Origin: CALHRB01 sp964473465
Lineage (GTDB): Bacteria; Bacteroidota; Ignavibacteria; Kapaibacteriales; UBA2268
Length of the DNA stretch: 61,592 bases
Direction: 5' to 3'
NCBI GenBank assembly: GCA_964473465.1
Contig: CAYYPE010000015.1
Coordinates: 1 to 61,592 of the forward strand
Shown here: positions 53,348 to 61,592 of the stretch, in pieces
Position numbering within the stretch: the first letter of the stretch is position 1
Layout of the letters: every line of letters begins with the position of its first letter
Translations under genes and position numbers: made by a program
Notes under the pieces: model-generated
The model's database searches: none
Told to the model about the DNA's origin: nothing
Seen by the model: the letters and a program-made list of their open reading frames with translations, nothing else

Positions 53348-53950
53348 TTATTCTTCTTTGAATTCTTTCCATGTTTTTAATGTTGATGGCTGTATTTTTC
53401 TATTTTTTGGAACTGCAAACAGAGGTTCACATTCCTTTAAAGTAAATAAAGCATCTTTAGCAATTTGAATATATACCTCAGTCCCGAGTTTTTTCCAGTC
53501 ACTCATTTTTTCGGGAACATCCTTTATTATTCTTGCAGGATTGCCAACGACGATTTTTCTTTCGGGTATTTCCATATTCTCAGGCACAAATGTCAAAGCA
53601 CCCACAATTGAATGGTCTCCAATTTTGGAATTATCCATAACAACAGAACTCATTCCTACCAGAACATTATATCCTATATAGGCACCATGTATAACCGCAT
53701 TATGCCCTATGTGAGCATATTCCTTCAATATGACTGATGCTCCCGGAAACATATGAATTGTGCAATTATCCTGAACATTACAGTTATCTTCAATTATTAT
53801 CTCCCCGATATCACCGCGAAGAGATGCTCCCGGACCAATAAATACATTTTTACCAATTACTACATTTCCGATTATCGAGGCAGTTGGATGAATAAAAGCA
53901 GAGCTGTCAATAACAGGAATATAACCATTAAACTCGAAAATATTACTCAT
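53348..53950 (-). CDS. paaY: PaaY-like hexapeptide (gamma-carbonic-anhydrase family) protein
   Basis: 200 residues with left-handed beta-helix repeats: FIHPTASIIGNVVIGKNVFI, GPGASLRGDIGEIIIEDNCN and QDNCTIHMFPGASVILKEYA, then the metal His residues in HIGHNAVIHGAYIG. This is the PaaY pattern, a thioesterase thought to relieve dead-end CoA adducts in phenylacetate breakdown. It is 25 bp before paaZ on the same strand, which supports that role. Divergent from acsA. Confidence 0.9.
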   Translation of the reverse strand: MSNIFEFNGYIPVIDSSAFIHPTASIIGNVVIGKNVFIGPGASLRGDIGEIIIEDNCNVQDNCTIHMFPGASVILKEYAHIGHNAVIHGAYIGYNVLVGMSSVVMDNSKIGDHSIVGALTFVPENMEIPERKIVVGNPARIIKDVPEKMSDWKKLGTEVYIQIAKDALFTLKECEPLFAVPKNRKIQPSTLKTWKEFKEE

Positions 53951-54115
53951 AAATAATTCAACTTGTTAAAAAAAACAAATATAGGAAATAAATCGATAAA
54001 ATTATTTTTGACTAATTATAAAGTTATAAATTTTAATAAACTAATATTTCTTTTAATTATGATAAATAATGAATTTTTATTAATTTAAATTTTGTTTTAC
54101 TATCTTTTTTTTATT

Positions 54116-56008
54116 ATGGAAAATGAAATACTATTAAAGCTAAATGAGGTATATGAACCCTCGCAGGAAATTCAGAATTATCTATATCTGAAAAAGAGCG
54201 ATTACGAACAATTTTACAAGGAATCAATTGAAAATCCCGAGGGTTTCTGGGGAAAAATTGCCGAGAATGAATTATTCTGGTTTAGTAAATTTGAAAAGGT
54301 TATGGAATGGAAACATCCAAAATACCAATGGTTTATTGGTGGCAAAATGAATATAACTTACAATTGTCTCGATAGGCATATCAAAAACGGAAAGAGAAAT
54401 AAAGTCGCTTTTATTTACACAAACGAAGACAATCAGGAATTTAAAATAACCTACGGTGAACTGCACGAAGCTGTATGCAGATTTGCAAACGGTTTGAAAT
54501 CTCTTGGAGTTGGAAAAGGTGATACCGTTACAATCAATATGCCAATGATGATAGAACAAGTAATTGCAGTTCTTGCCTGTGCGAGAATTGGAGCAATACA
54601 TTCGGTTGTTTTTGGAGGTTTTAGTCCTCAAGCACTAAAAATCCGTATTCAGGATGCTAATTCAAAGGTTGTCATTACATCTTCATGGACAAAAAGGCGT
54701 GGAAAAAAGATATTTTTGAAATCAATAGTAGATGAAGCTGTAGAGGATATTCCGAAAGATATAAAAATCATTGTCGCCCAAAGAGAAGGAGACTATTACG
54801 AATATCTTGAGAATGAAATTGATTTTCACAAACTAATGGATAGTCAGTCTCCAATTCACGAACCTGAATGGATGGACTCCGAGGACCCCCTTTTTATATT
54901 ATATACTTCAGGCACAACAGGAAAACCAAAGGGTGTTCTTCATTCGTGTGCAGGATATAACCTGCAAACTCATATCACAAGCAAGTATATATTCAACATA
55001 AATGAAGATGACGTTTTCTGGTGCACAGCAGATATCGGCTGGATAACGGGTCATAGTTATGTTATCTATGGTCCTCTTTCTGTAGGAGCAACGATATTAA
55101 TGGTTGAAGGAGCCCCTGACTATCCCGATCCGGGAAGGTGGTGGAAAATTATTGATAAATACAGAGTTAACATATTTTACACATCTCCAACTGCCATCAG
55201 AATGTTTATGAAGCACGGAGTCAGTTGGGTTCAAAAATATGATTTATCATCGCTTAAAATCCTTGGAACAGTCGGTGAACCAATTAATCCCGAAGCATGG
55301 CTCTGGTATTACGAAAACATAGGTAAAAACAGATGTGTTATAGTTGATACATGGTGGCAAACAGAAACCGGTGGGCATATGATAGCAACTTTACCCTCTC
55401 TCCCGCAGAAACCCGGGAAAGCCGGTTTGCCCTTTTTTGGCGTTAAGGCTGAAGTTGTTAACAAAAAAGGTGAAATTCTGCCACCGAACACAGTTGGTTA
55501 CCTTGTAATCCAGAAACCATGGATATCTGCATTGAGAAACTGCTGGGGAGATGAAGAAAGATTTAATCAATACTGGTCAGAAATCGGAAATTTTTATTTT
55601 GCTGGAGACCTTGCAGCCAAAGATGAAGATGGATATATCATGATTCTTGGCAGAGCCGATGATGTTCTGAGTGTTTCAGGTCACAGGATAGGAACTGCCG
55701 AAGTGGAAAGTGCTATTGTATCACACAAAGCTGTTGCGGAGGCTGCTGTTATTGGAAAGCCTCACGAAATAAAAGGAGAAAGCATTAAAGCCTTTGTAAT
55801 TTTGAAAAAAGAGGCTGAGCCTTCAGAAGATTTAAAGCGGGAAATCAAATTTCAGGTGCGAAAAGAGTTGGGCAGTCTTGCTGTTCCTGACGAAATAGAA
55901 TTTGTTGAAACTTTATATAAAACCAGAAGTGGAAAAATTATGAGAAGGGTATTGAAAGCCCGTGAGCTCGGTCAACCTATCGGGGATATTTCGACACTTG
56001 AAGATTAA
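54116..56008 (+). CDS. acsA: Acetyl-CoA synthetase
   Basis: AMP-forming ligase making acetyl-CoA from acetate. 630 residues from the ATG at 54116 (MENEILLKLNEVYE); a TTG at 54092 would add eight unlikely residues. Motifs: GGKMNITYNCLDRHIKNGKR, ILYTSGTTGKPKGVLHSCAGY region (residues about 262-280), DTWWQTETGGHMI, GRADDVLSVSGHRIGTAEVE and the acetylatable Lys in KTRSGKIMRRVLK. Single gene, divergent from paaY and convergent with the metalloprotease gene. Confidence 0.97.
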   Translation: MENEILLKLNEVYEPSQEIQNYLYLKKSDYEQFYKESIENPEGFWGKIAENELFWFSKFEKVMEWKHPKYQWFIGGKMNITYNCLDRHIKNGKRNKVAFIYTNEDNQEFKITYGELHEAVCRFANGLKSLGVGKGDTVTINMPMMIEQVIAVLACARIGAIHSVVFGGFSPQALKIRIQDANSKVVITSSWTKRRGKKIFLKSIVDEAVEDIPKDIKIIVAQREGDYYEYLENEIDFHKLMDSQSPIHEPEWMDSEDPLFILYTSGTTGKPKGVLHSCAGYNLQTHITSKYIFNINEDDVFWCTADIGWITGHSYVIYGPLSVGATILMVEGAPDYPDPGRWWKIIDKYRVNIFYTSPTAIRMFMKHGVSWVQKYDLSSLKILGTVGEPINPEAWLWYYENIGKNRCVIVDTWWQTETGGHMIATLPSLPQKPGKAGLPFFGVKAEVVNKKGEILPPNTVGYLVIQKPWISALRNCWGDEERFNQYWSEIGNFYFAGDLAAKDEDGYIMILGRADDVLSVSGHRIGTAEVESAIVSHKAVAEAAVIGKPHEIKGESIKAFVILKKEAEPSEDLKREIKFQVRKELGSLAVPDEIEFVETLYKTRSGKIMRRVLKARELGQPIGDISTLED

Positions 56009-56023
56009 ATAAATTAATAAAAA

Positions 56024-59000
56024 TTACCAGTCATATCCAAGCGAAAACCAATATTGCGGCTGAGACCAGCTGTAATATTCATTTCGCCATGAAATATCGA
56101 ATTTAACAGGTAAACCAAGCAGGAAGGTCCTTACTCCAATCCCAGCAGACATCAACAGGTTATTTGGAATAGGGTTTCCCTGAGAATCTGTTGTGGTTGA
56201 TTTAAAACCAGATAAATCGCCATACCATGCCCCACCTATATCAAAGAAAAAGGCACCCATGATATTTCGGAAGAGAATTGGAATAGGTCCGGCAAGCAAT
56301 GCCTGAAACAAAGGAAATCGAAGCTCTAGGTTAGTCAGGAAATATTTATCACCATTAATAGTGTTGACATCAAAACCCCTTAAAGGCATCACAAATTCGT
56401 TCAAAAAGTCCTCTGGATTATCAAAGGGCAGACTGTTGTTGGAGAAAGATCTGTTAATCCAATTGTCCGTTCCGCCCAGATAGAATTTCTGTGGGTTTGG
56501 TCCAAGGCTTGCACCTCCAGCGAATCTTGTTGCAATTGTCATATAATCAAATAGGGGTATGTAGTTTCTGAAATCCCCGGTGATGGTCATAAATCCTATA
56601 CCATTGTCAGAAAATCTTGGTGTTCCCTGAAATCCAAAATAAAAGCGGGAGCCCTGATAGGGAGACATATATCCAAAAAGCACATCATCATAAACATATC
56701 TTGCTTTTGGCATAAATAACATTCTGTTGAGATCAGGAAGAGATTGGTCGGTTACATTCTCCTTTGACAAATTAATCCAATCCAGTCCCCATTCAATTCT
56801 ATCGAAAAGGCTAAATGGATATTGAGCATCAAGCCTGATGCCATAATTCCTGAATCTATAGATATAATTGAAATTATATCCGAAGGAGAGAATAGAAGAA
56901 TGATAGCCCGTTATGTAGTAATCTATAACTTCAGGCATATATGCATAAGTTGCCAGTAAGTTACTGTTTTTCAGGTCAACCCATAAATTTGCCTCGAGAT
57001 ATATCTGATGGTTACCCAGAACATCGCTGAATAAAATTTGAGCAACTCCCTGATAACCATATAATGTGCTGAAACCCGGATTACCAACGATAACATCAGG
57101 GGTGAATTTTATTTTATAATCAAATACCTGAAATTCCTGATCATCGTTTATTAGACCTGAAATAGCAGTTTTCGAATCAATTATATTTTCATTGACATCT
57201 GGATTTGGTTTCACAAATTGCTGGCGATCAAACTCAATATCAAAATTTCCATAACCAATAAGTTCATCATCATTTTTTTTGTTAGACAATGAATCGTTTT
57301 GTTTGTCATTCAAACTTGAAATCAATGATTTTCGCTGTAGCTCAGTCAACTTTAATTTTGTTAGAGGCAATGTATCTAAATCAAATTTCCTGTTTAAGGG
57401 ATTTTTTATCTGAAAAATGTCATATCCGCCATTTGTAAGCGAAGAAAAGAAAAGATCGTTACCAGTTGCGGAGAGCGATAATTGTGTGATACCATTCAGA
57501 GAATTGCTTTTTGGTTTACTTATTCCTGTGCTTAAATCAAGTTCATAAATATTTCCAATGCCATTCAGCTCTGAAACATAGATAATCTTTTTACCATCTG
57601 GGGAGATAACTAAAGAAGTTTTGTTGTTTTCTGGGTCAAAAGTAATTCTGTCAATTTTCCTTGTCTCTAAGTTATAAGAGTATATATCTCTGGAATCGAA
57701 ATTGTGCTTCCACATTTTGAAATCGTAAGGATTAGGGGTAGTATTGAGATTATCTTCCCTGTCCGAAATGAAATAGATCAGTTTGGAATTTTTTTCCCAA
57801 ACAGGCAGAAAATCAGAAAAGATATCATTTGTAAGGTTATCTGTCTTTTTTGTTGTTAAGTTATATATGTAGATATCACTTGCAATTCCGTTTGTGGCAA
57901 TGAAAGCAAGTAAACGTCCGTCAGGAGACCAGTTCACCGAAGAGATTGAAGTAAAACCAAGCAAAATTCTTTCATAGTTGCCAGTTTCAACATCAACAAT
58001 AAAAATAGCATCTTCATTTCCAGCTTTGGCTGAAATGGCAAGCTTTGTACCGTCAGGATTCCATGAAATGCCTGGAGTTAAAATATTCAATTCTTCAAAA
58101 TCTGTTCGTCTTAGACTGCTGACTAATTTTTTCGGTTCTTCTTTTTGAGATAAATCCAGAATGAAAACACCATATAAGCCATCCCGGTCTGAGATAAAAG
58201 CAAGTTTTGTGCCCGATGGAGAAACAGCAGGAGAAGAATTATAGAAATTATTCTCTTTTTTGTGATTGGTGATTCTTATTGCAAAATCCTCTGGATGTTC
58301 AAATTTATCAATATCGGGAAAATAATATTTTTTTAAGTCTTTTTGCCATTGCTCTGAAAAATCATCAATAGTCATATTAAAAGTACTTTGAAAAGTGCTT
58401 CTTATATCACCACTGATATATAGTCTGTTTATAAAGTCCCCTACACGCTGTTCACCGTATTTATCAGCAATATACCAAAGGAAAGACTGACCTCCACGAT
58501 AGGCATAATAATTATTCAAATACTGAAGAGGCACTAAATTTTCGCTTAATGTTACATCCCGCATGAACATATCTGTCTGGGCATCCAGTCCACCAATGCT
58601 TTCCCATTCAGCCAGACCTTCACTAACCCAAATCGGGATTTCAGTCAAACTATTCGATGATAATGCTGATTGTAAAGTCCCCCCATAAAATAAATCATTC
58701 ATTACTGCATGAACGAGTTCGTGGTGAATTACATGACGGAACTGAGAATAATCTCCCTGAAAGGGAACAACTACCCTGTTTTTGTATAATTCAGTAACAC
58801 CTCCTATACCTTCAGGGAGATAGCTACTAATTACATTTGTCTGTTGAAATTCGTTCTGGCTGTTATAAATAATTATAGCAAAGCGTTTATTTAGTCTATA
58901 ATTAAGCGTTCGCTCTATTGATTTAAGTGCTGCTTCGCCATGACGGGCAGCAAATTCTGCCAGATATTTGGAATCATCATAAAAATAAATGTCAAAATTA

Positions 59001-59119
59001 GTAGATGAAATATATTTCCAGTCAAATTTTCTATATTGAACCTTGTTTTTACCGAACTGACTGAATATTGGATTAATTGAAATAATTAAAAATATAATTA
59101 ATAGAGATATCTTTTTCAT
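56024..59119 (-). CDS. Metalloprotease-like / PD40 propeller / Omp85-like barrel fusion
   Basis: 1031 residues from the ATG at 59119 with signal peptide (ISLLIIFLIISINPIFSQ). Three parts: residues about 90-270 a gluzincin peptidase-MA-like domain with zinc motif HHELVHAVMNDL and downstream SEGLAEWES; about 290-590 TolB/WD40-like (PD40) blades such as PAVSPSGTKLAFISDRDG, SWNPDGTKLAIS and SPDGKKIIYVSE; and about 680-1031 an outer-membrane barrel with Omp85-type features (FYLGGTDNWINRSF, MPLRGFDVN, LTNLELRFPLFQ). Likely an outer-membrane anchored periplasmic protease or assembly factor (inference). Ends 15 bp from the convergent acsA stop. Confidence 0.8.
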   Translation of the reverse strand: MKKISLLIIFLIISINPIFSQFGKNKVQYRKFDWKYISSTNFDIYFYDDSKYLAEFAARHGEAALKSIERTLNYRLNKRFAIIIYNSQNEFQQTNVISSYLPEGIGGVTELYKNRVVVPFQGDYSQFRHVIHHELVHAVMNDLFYGGTLQSALSSNSLTEIPIWVSEGLAEWESIGGLDAQTDMFMRDVTLSENLVPLQYLNNYYAYRGGQSFLWYIADKYGEQRVGDFINRLYISGDIRSTFQSTFNMTIDDFSEQWQKDLKKYYFPDIDKFEHPEDFAIRITNHKKENNFYNSSPAVSPSGTKLAFISDRDGLYGVFILDLSQKEEPKKLVSSLRRTDFEELNILTPGISWNPDGTKLAISAKAGNEDAIFIVDVETGNYERILLGFTSISSVNWSPDGRLLAFIATNGIASDIYIYNLTTKKTDNLTNDIFSDFLPVWEKNSKLIYFISDREDNLNTTPNPYDFKMWKHNFDSRDIYSYNLETRKIDRITFDPENNKTSLVISPDGKKIIYVSELNGIGNIYELDLSTGISKPKSNSLNGITQLSLSATGNDLFFSSLTNGGYDIFQIKNPLNRKFDLDTLPLTKLKLTELQRKSLISSLNDKQNDSLSNKKNDDELIGYGNFDIEFDRQQFVKPNPDVNENIIDSKTAISGLINDDQEFQVFDYKIKFTPDVIVGNPGFSTLYGYQGVAQILFSDVLGNHQIYLEANLWVDLKNSNLLATYAYMPEVIDYYITGYHSSILSFGYNFNYIYRFRNYGIRLDAQYPFSLFDRIEWGLDWINLSKENVTDQSLPDLNRMLFMPKARYVYDDVLFGYMSPYQGSRFYFGFQGTPRFSDNGIGFMTITGDFRNYIPLFDYMTIATRFAGGASLGPNPQKFYLGGTDNWINRSFSNNSLPFDNPEDFLNEFVMPLRGFDVNTINGDKYFLTNLELRFPLFQALLAGPIPILFRNIMGAFFFDIGGAWYGDLSGFKSTTTDSQGNPIPNNLLMSAGIGVRTFLLGLPVKFDISWRNEYYSWSQPQYWFSLGYDW

Positions 59120-59230
59120 TGTATATCTTTTTCGTGTTATCAATTTAATTTTACATTCTCTTTGACGAACAAAAAGCTATAAGAGTATTAATAATAACAC
59201 ATAATATAAGAGAATGTTAAATTAAATTTT

Positions 59231-59517
59231 CTACATTTTCACAAACCGCCCCAACCACTCACCAACACGGATAAAATAGACCCCCGCAGGCAAGCCCGAA
59301 ACATCAACCTTTATATTTCCCTCTTGAGAGAGGATTAAGGGGTGTGTTCCTCCTGCTCCACCATTTGCAAAACACACTCCCCAAGCAGGTTGTAGATTTT
59401 GATTTCCTGCAGGGGTTAACCTATGTGTTCACCCAAACCAGTAATTTCTATATATTCCTGAGCTGAATAGGTGGAAGTATCAATGATATGAATATCAATT
59501 GTTTTTGTGAATTTATT
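59231..59517 (-). pseudogene. Decayed T9SS sorting-domain relic
   Basis: Minus-strand translation in shifting frames recovers pieces of a T9SS C-terminal domain: DIHIIDTSTYSAQEYIEITG (about 59443-59505, stop at 59416), EIKIYNLLGECVLQMVEQEE (59347-59406, stop at 59335) and GNIKVDVSGLPAGVYFIRVG with EWLGRFVKM and a stop at 59231. At least two frame breaks and two internal stops. The block 59240-59420 is visibly GC-rich compared with its surroundings. It lies directly behind an intact T9SS gene, so it may be a displaced or replaced 3' end. Confidence 0.72.
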
Positions 59518-60828
59518 TCAATTCTGATTTATCTTTATCCTTGATAAAATATAACTTCCAAAGTTGATTGATAGAAAATAAATACCTTTTGTAAGTGAAT
59601 GATTATGGATTTCTATAGTGTTTTGGCCGGAATATAAATTACCCGTCCATAATCTTTTTAATTTTCTACCCTGAATATCGAACAAGAAAATCTCAATACC
59701 AGATAAATCTTTTTTTGAATTGATGATTAATGTCATATCTTCTTCAGTTGGTTGTGGTGAAACCGATTTGACTTTAATTAATTCAACTTCTGCTTGATTC
59801 TGGATATATGGTTCATGAATTGTTACACGTGAGGCATATTCAACTGAATCTTTTTCAACAATAATAGAATCTCCTCGCCAAAATACTTTCTTAAAAAAAG
59901 TATTTACAAATATAGAATCCTGATATGAACTAAATACATTCCCACCCGGTAAATAACTAGGCAACCATCCTGTAGCTTTTTTGACACTATCGCAATATAG
60001 CATTGTCTTGTTGAAATATTCATTTACTATTGTATCTAATATTTCATTGGTGATAGATTTTACAGATCTAATGCTGTCGTATTCAATTAATGATGATAGA
60101 GAAACCCATGACTTAATTTTAGCTAAAGTGCATCCATAAGGAGTTAATCCATCTCTTTTCACCTTTACTCTGAAAAAAACATTCATTCCGTAATATGAAC
60201 TATCAATTTCTTTCAAATGATTTATTTTGTCAGGAATGGTTCCATAAACCGGTGCAATTATTGTATTAGGATTCTTAAGAACACCAACACTATCAATAAC
60301 CAGGACAACGCTACTATCTAAAGTCTTGACCATTTCTAAAACAAACTCAGTATCATCGAGAATCCTGTTTTTTCCAGCCACCCAAAAATAATCCTGCCAT
60401 TTTGTTGCTTCACCCCCATATCCGTCACATGCAGAATCCATAGGTTTATCATAAACACAAGATAAAGATACACCAAGTTGCCTGAAATAACTTATTCTTG
60501 AATTTTCGGGAATTGTTACTGTGTCTGTAATTGTGTGATTTAATAATTTATAATCAATCCCTGATATGGAGTCTCCCTGTATAATTTCTTTTTCATCAGA
60601 TGTTCTCTTAAATATAATTTTTCTCTCAATATTATCATTGAATAGTCTTAATTCACCCAATTGGTATGAAATATCAGCAGAATCGAATTTGTTTTGGAGA
60701 TAAAGATACCTAAGATACATTGCATTTTCAGATCCGATATCATAAATAATATCGCTAAATAAATTTGAGCTAACAAATATTAATAATGAAAGTGTGTGTA
60801 ATACTATGAAAATAATTTTCTTGTTCAT
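59518..60828 (-). CDS. T9SS-sorted secreted protein, partner of Cys-rich protein
   Basis: 436 residues from the ATG at 60828, which has a perfect ribosome site (AAGGAGGT) 5 bp upstream; a longer frame from 60864 would overlap the neighbouring gene. Signal peptide (IIFIVLHTLSLLIFVSSNLFS), a body I do not recognise (only a few cysteines, Asp/Ser-rich), and a C-terminal sorting domain (VKSVSPQPTEEDMTLIINSK ... HSLTKGIYFLSINFGSYIL). It is 11 bp downstream of the Cys-rich secreted protein gene and probably cotranscribed. Confidence 0.75.
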   Translation of the reverse strand: MNKKIIFIVLHTLSLLIFVSSNLFSDIIYDIGSENAMYLRYLYLQNKFDSADISYQLGELRLFNDNIERKIIFKRTSDEKEIIQGDSISGIDYKLLNHTITDTVTIPENSRISYFRQLGVSLSCVYDKPMDSACDGYGGEATKWQDYFWVAGKNRILDDTEFVLEMVKTLDSSVVLVIDSVGVLKNPNTIIAPVYGTIPDKINHLKEIDSSYYGMNVFFRVKVKRDGLTPYGCTLAKIKSWVSLSSLIEYDSIRSVKSITNEILDTIVNEYFNKTMLYCDSVKKATGWLPSYLPGGNVFSSYQDSIFVNTFFKKVFWRGDSIIVEKDSVEYASRVTIHEPYIQNQAEVELIKVKSVSPQPTEEDMTLIINSKKDLSGIEIFLFDIQGRKLKRLWTGNLYSGQNTIEIHNHSLTKGIYFLSINFGSYILSRIKINQN

Positions 60829-60839
60829 TTTTACCTCCT

Positions 60840-61316
60840 TCAAAAACAACCAACGGCTGTCCAATGATCATTTATTTCAATTATTTCTTCACAATCACAA
60901 TTAGGATAGCGTTGAATATACTGACAATTAGCAAAATTCCAACTGCAATCATAATTACAAATTTCCAAACATTCTAAGTCATCAAATGGAAAACCTAAAC
61001 ATCCTGAAGAACCATTACCTCCGCCAATATAAATACATTTTTGAATATTCGAGTGACATCTATACCACCCACAATCCTGAACACTTCTTGTTGTTCCAAG
61101 CTCAGGATGTTCACATTCGCAGCATAATGCACACCTAATATAACATTTAACATTTTTAAGAACACAATTATATTCATAATATGGTTCGTCTCCCTTTTGA
61201 GCAAATTTAGTACAACAAGGTGGCACGCATGGATCTTCTATTTTTCGATATCCTTTTTCAACATGAGCATAAGAAAAATAGCTGAACATTATAAGCACAA
61301 TAGCAATCTTTCTCAT
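60840..61316 (-). CDS. Small secreted protein with about 20 cysteines
   Basis: 158 residues from the ATG at 61316 (ribosome site GGAG). Signal peptide MRKIAIVLIMFSYFSYA. The mature part contains about 20 cysteines in clusters such as DPCVPPCCTK, CYIRCALCCECEH, LECLEICNYDC and PNCDCEE, which would give up to ten disulfides or metal sites. I recognise no family. No sorting domain is present. Coupled with the downstream T9SS protein gene. Confidence 0.65.
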   Translation of the reverse strand: MRKIAIVLIMFSYFSYAHVEKGYRKIEDPCVPPCCTKFAQKGDEPYYEYNCVLKNVKCYIRCALCCECEHPELGTTRSVQDCGWYRCHSNIQKCIYIGGGNGSSGCLGFPFDDLECLEICNYDCSWNFANCQYIQRYPNCDCEEIIEINDHWTAVGCF

Positions 61317-61365
61317 TTTTACTCCAAACATAATTTTAAACAAATTAATTTGAAAAAAGTTACAT

Positions 61366-61384
61366 TTTTTTTATTAATTTGCCC
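61366..61384 (-). repeat. 19-bp repeat shared with the other end of the window
   Basis: On the minus strand this reads GGGCAAATTAATAAAAAAA, identical to 7-25 on the plus strand, so the two ends of the window carry inverted copies. The GC-richer block beside it (61379-61470) also holds a small hairpin TTGCCCA/TGGGCAA at 61379-61399. It could be an extragenic repeat family; chance is possible because part is poly-A. Confidence 0.35.
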
Positions 61385-61443
61385 ATTGGAATTGGGCAAA
61401 GCCGATGGGAAACTGCCAAAAGCATTTGGCTTCGATTCTTGCC

Positions 61444-61470
61444 GGATTCATAATCAGCATTTATGAATCC
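61444..61470 (+). terminator. Hairpin followed by a T-run near the window end
   Basis: GGATTCATAA (61444-61453) and TTATGAATCC (61461-61470) form a perfect 10-bp stem with a 7-bp loop, followed on the plus strand by AGCTTTTTT. It fits an intrinsic terminator shape, although no plus-strand gene lies just upstream; it could instead be part of an extragenic repeat element. The rest of 61317-61592 contains no gene I can support. Confidence 0.45.
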
Positions 61471-61542
61471 AGCTTTTTTATGACAGGCATATAATTACCC
61501 TCCCTTCAAATATTATTTAATTATTTCAAAAAAACTGAAGAA

Positions 61543-61592
61543 GGTATTGGTATTGGTATTGGTATTGGTATTGGTATTGGTATTGGTATTGG
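61543..61592. repeat. GGTATT hexamer tandem repeat at the window edge
   Basis: Eight and one third perfect copies of GGTATT running to the last base. The array is cut by the window end, so its true length is unknown. It could be a phase-variable tract or simply the point where an assembly broke. Confidence 0.95.

Noticed and set aside
61427..61442. Second sigma-54-like site TTGGCTTCGATTCTTGC on the plus strand
   Set aside because: Spacing between the GG and GC elements is one base too long for sigma-54, and no plus-strand gene follows.
61197..61466. Plus-strand reading frame over the Cys-rich gene
   Set aside because: It is the reverse shadow of the signal-peptide region of the minus-strand gene and has no ribosome site or recognisable domain.
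61543..61592. CRISPR-like array
   Set aside because: Contiguous 6-bp units without spacers; a simple tandem repeat.

Overview
The window looks like a chromosomal segment of a low-GC, Gram-negative member of the Bacteroidota/FCB group, most likely an Ignavibacteria/Kapabacteria-type lineage. Reasons: several secreted proteins end in type IX secretion (T9SS) sorting domains and one resembles PorZ; there is a TonB-dependent receptor and outer-membrane barrels; yet there is also a Gram-negative flagellar operon with P- and L-ring genes, which most Bacteroidia lack. Recognisable Shine-Dalgarno sequences precede several genes. The taxonomic call is inference; there is no rRNA, tRNA or CRISPR array that I can see.

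Layout. 64-7675 (minus): the fused acyl-CoA mutase IcmF, then the unit T9SS sialidase-fold protein / YjbQ / QueC. 7813-11924 (plus): a DUF3109 protein translationally coupled to RpoN (sigma-54), a dihydroorotate dehydrogenase and a small outer-membrane barrel. 12104-21434 (plus): a flagellar operon behind a plausible sigma-54 promoter: FlhB C-terminal homologue, flgF, flgG, flgA, flgH, flgI, flgJ (fused to a lytic transglycosylase), flgN, a small unknown, flgK, flgL, motA. 21438-25740: manC, then a three-gene metal-uptake-like locus (Cys-rich small protein, His-rich lipoprotein, ZnuD-like TonB receptor).

25810-35304 is the most distinctive part. On the minus strand a response regulator is followed by a DsrK/HmcF-like CCG-domain iron-sulfur protein, a DsrM-like cytochrome b, a four-cluster ferredoxin-type subunit and an NrfD-family membrane subunit fused to a six-haem cytochrome c: a compact DsrMKJOP/Hmc-type quinone-linked redox complex. 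Directly downstream is a DUF134 regulator plus NifX-family protein pair whose upstream gap holds two perfect palindromes sharing the core GGCATATGCC/AGCATATGCT. Divergent from the redox operon is a histidine kinase with two Cys-containing PAS domains, followed by a lipoprotein and a second response regulator.

35363-56008: an ECF sigma factor, a FliK-like protein, the one-carbon/TCA block (FKBP, nucleotidyltransferase, metK, ahcY, sucC, all minus), ribH, a PorZ-like protein and a T9SS cargo, a division unit (ftsL-like, TSUP transporter, ftsI), an enoyl-CoA hydratase/paaZ/paaY block, and acetyl-CoA synthetase. 56024-61592: a metalloprotease/beta-propeller/Omp85-like barrel protein, a decayed GC-rich T9SS sorting-domain relic, a T9SS protein cotranscribed with a 20-cysteine secreted protein, and terminal repeats including a GGTATT hexamer array at the window edge.
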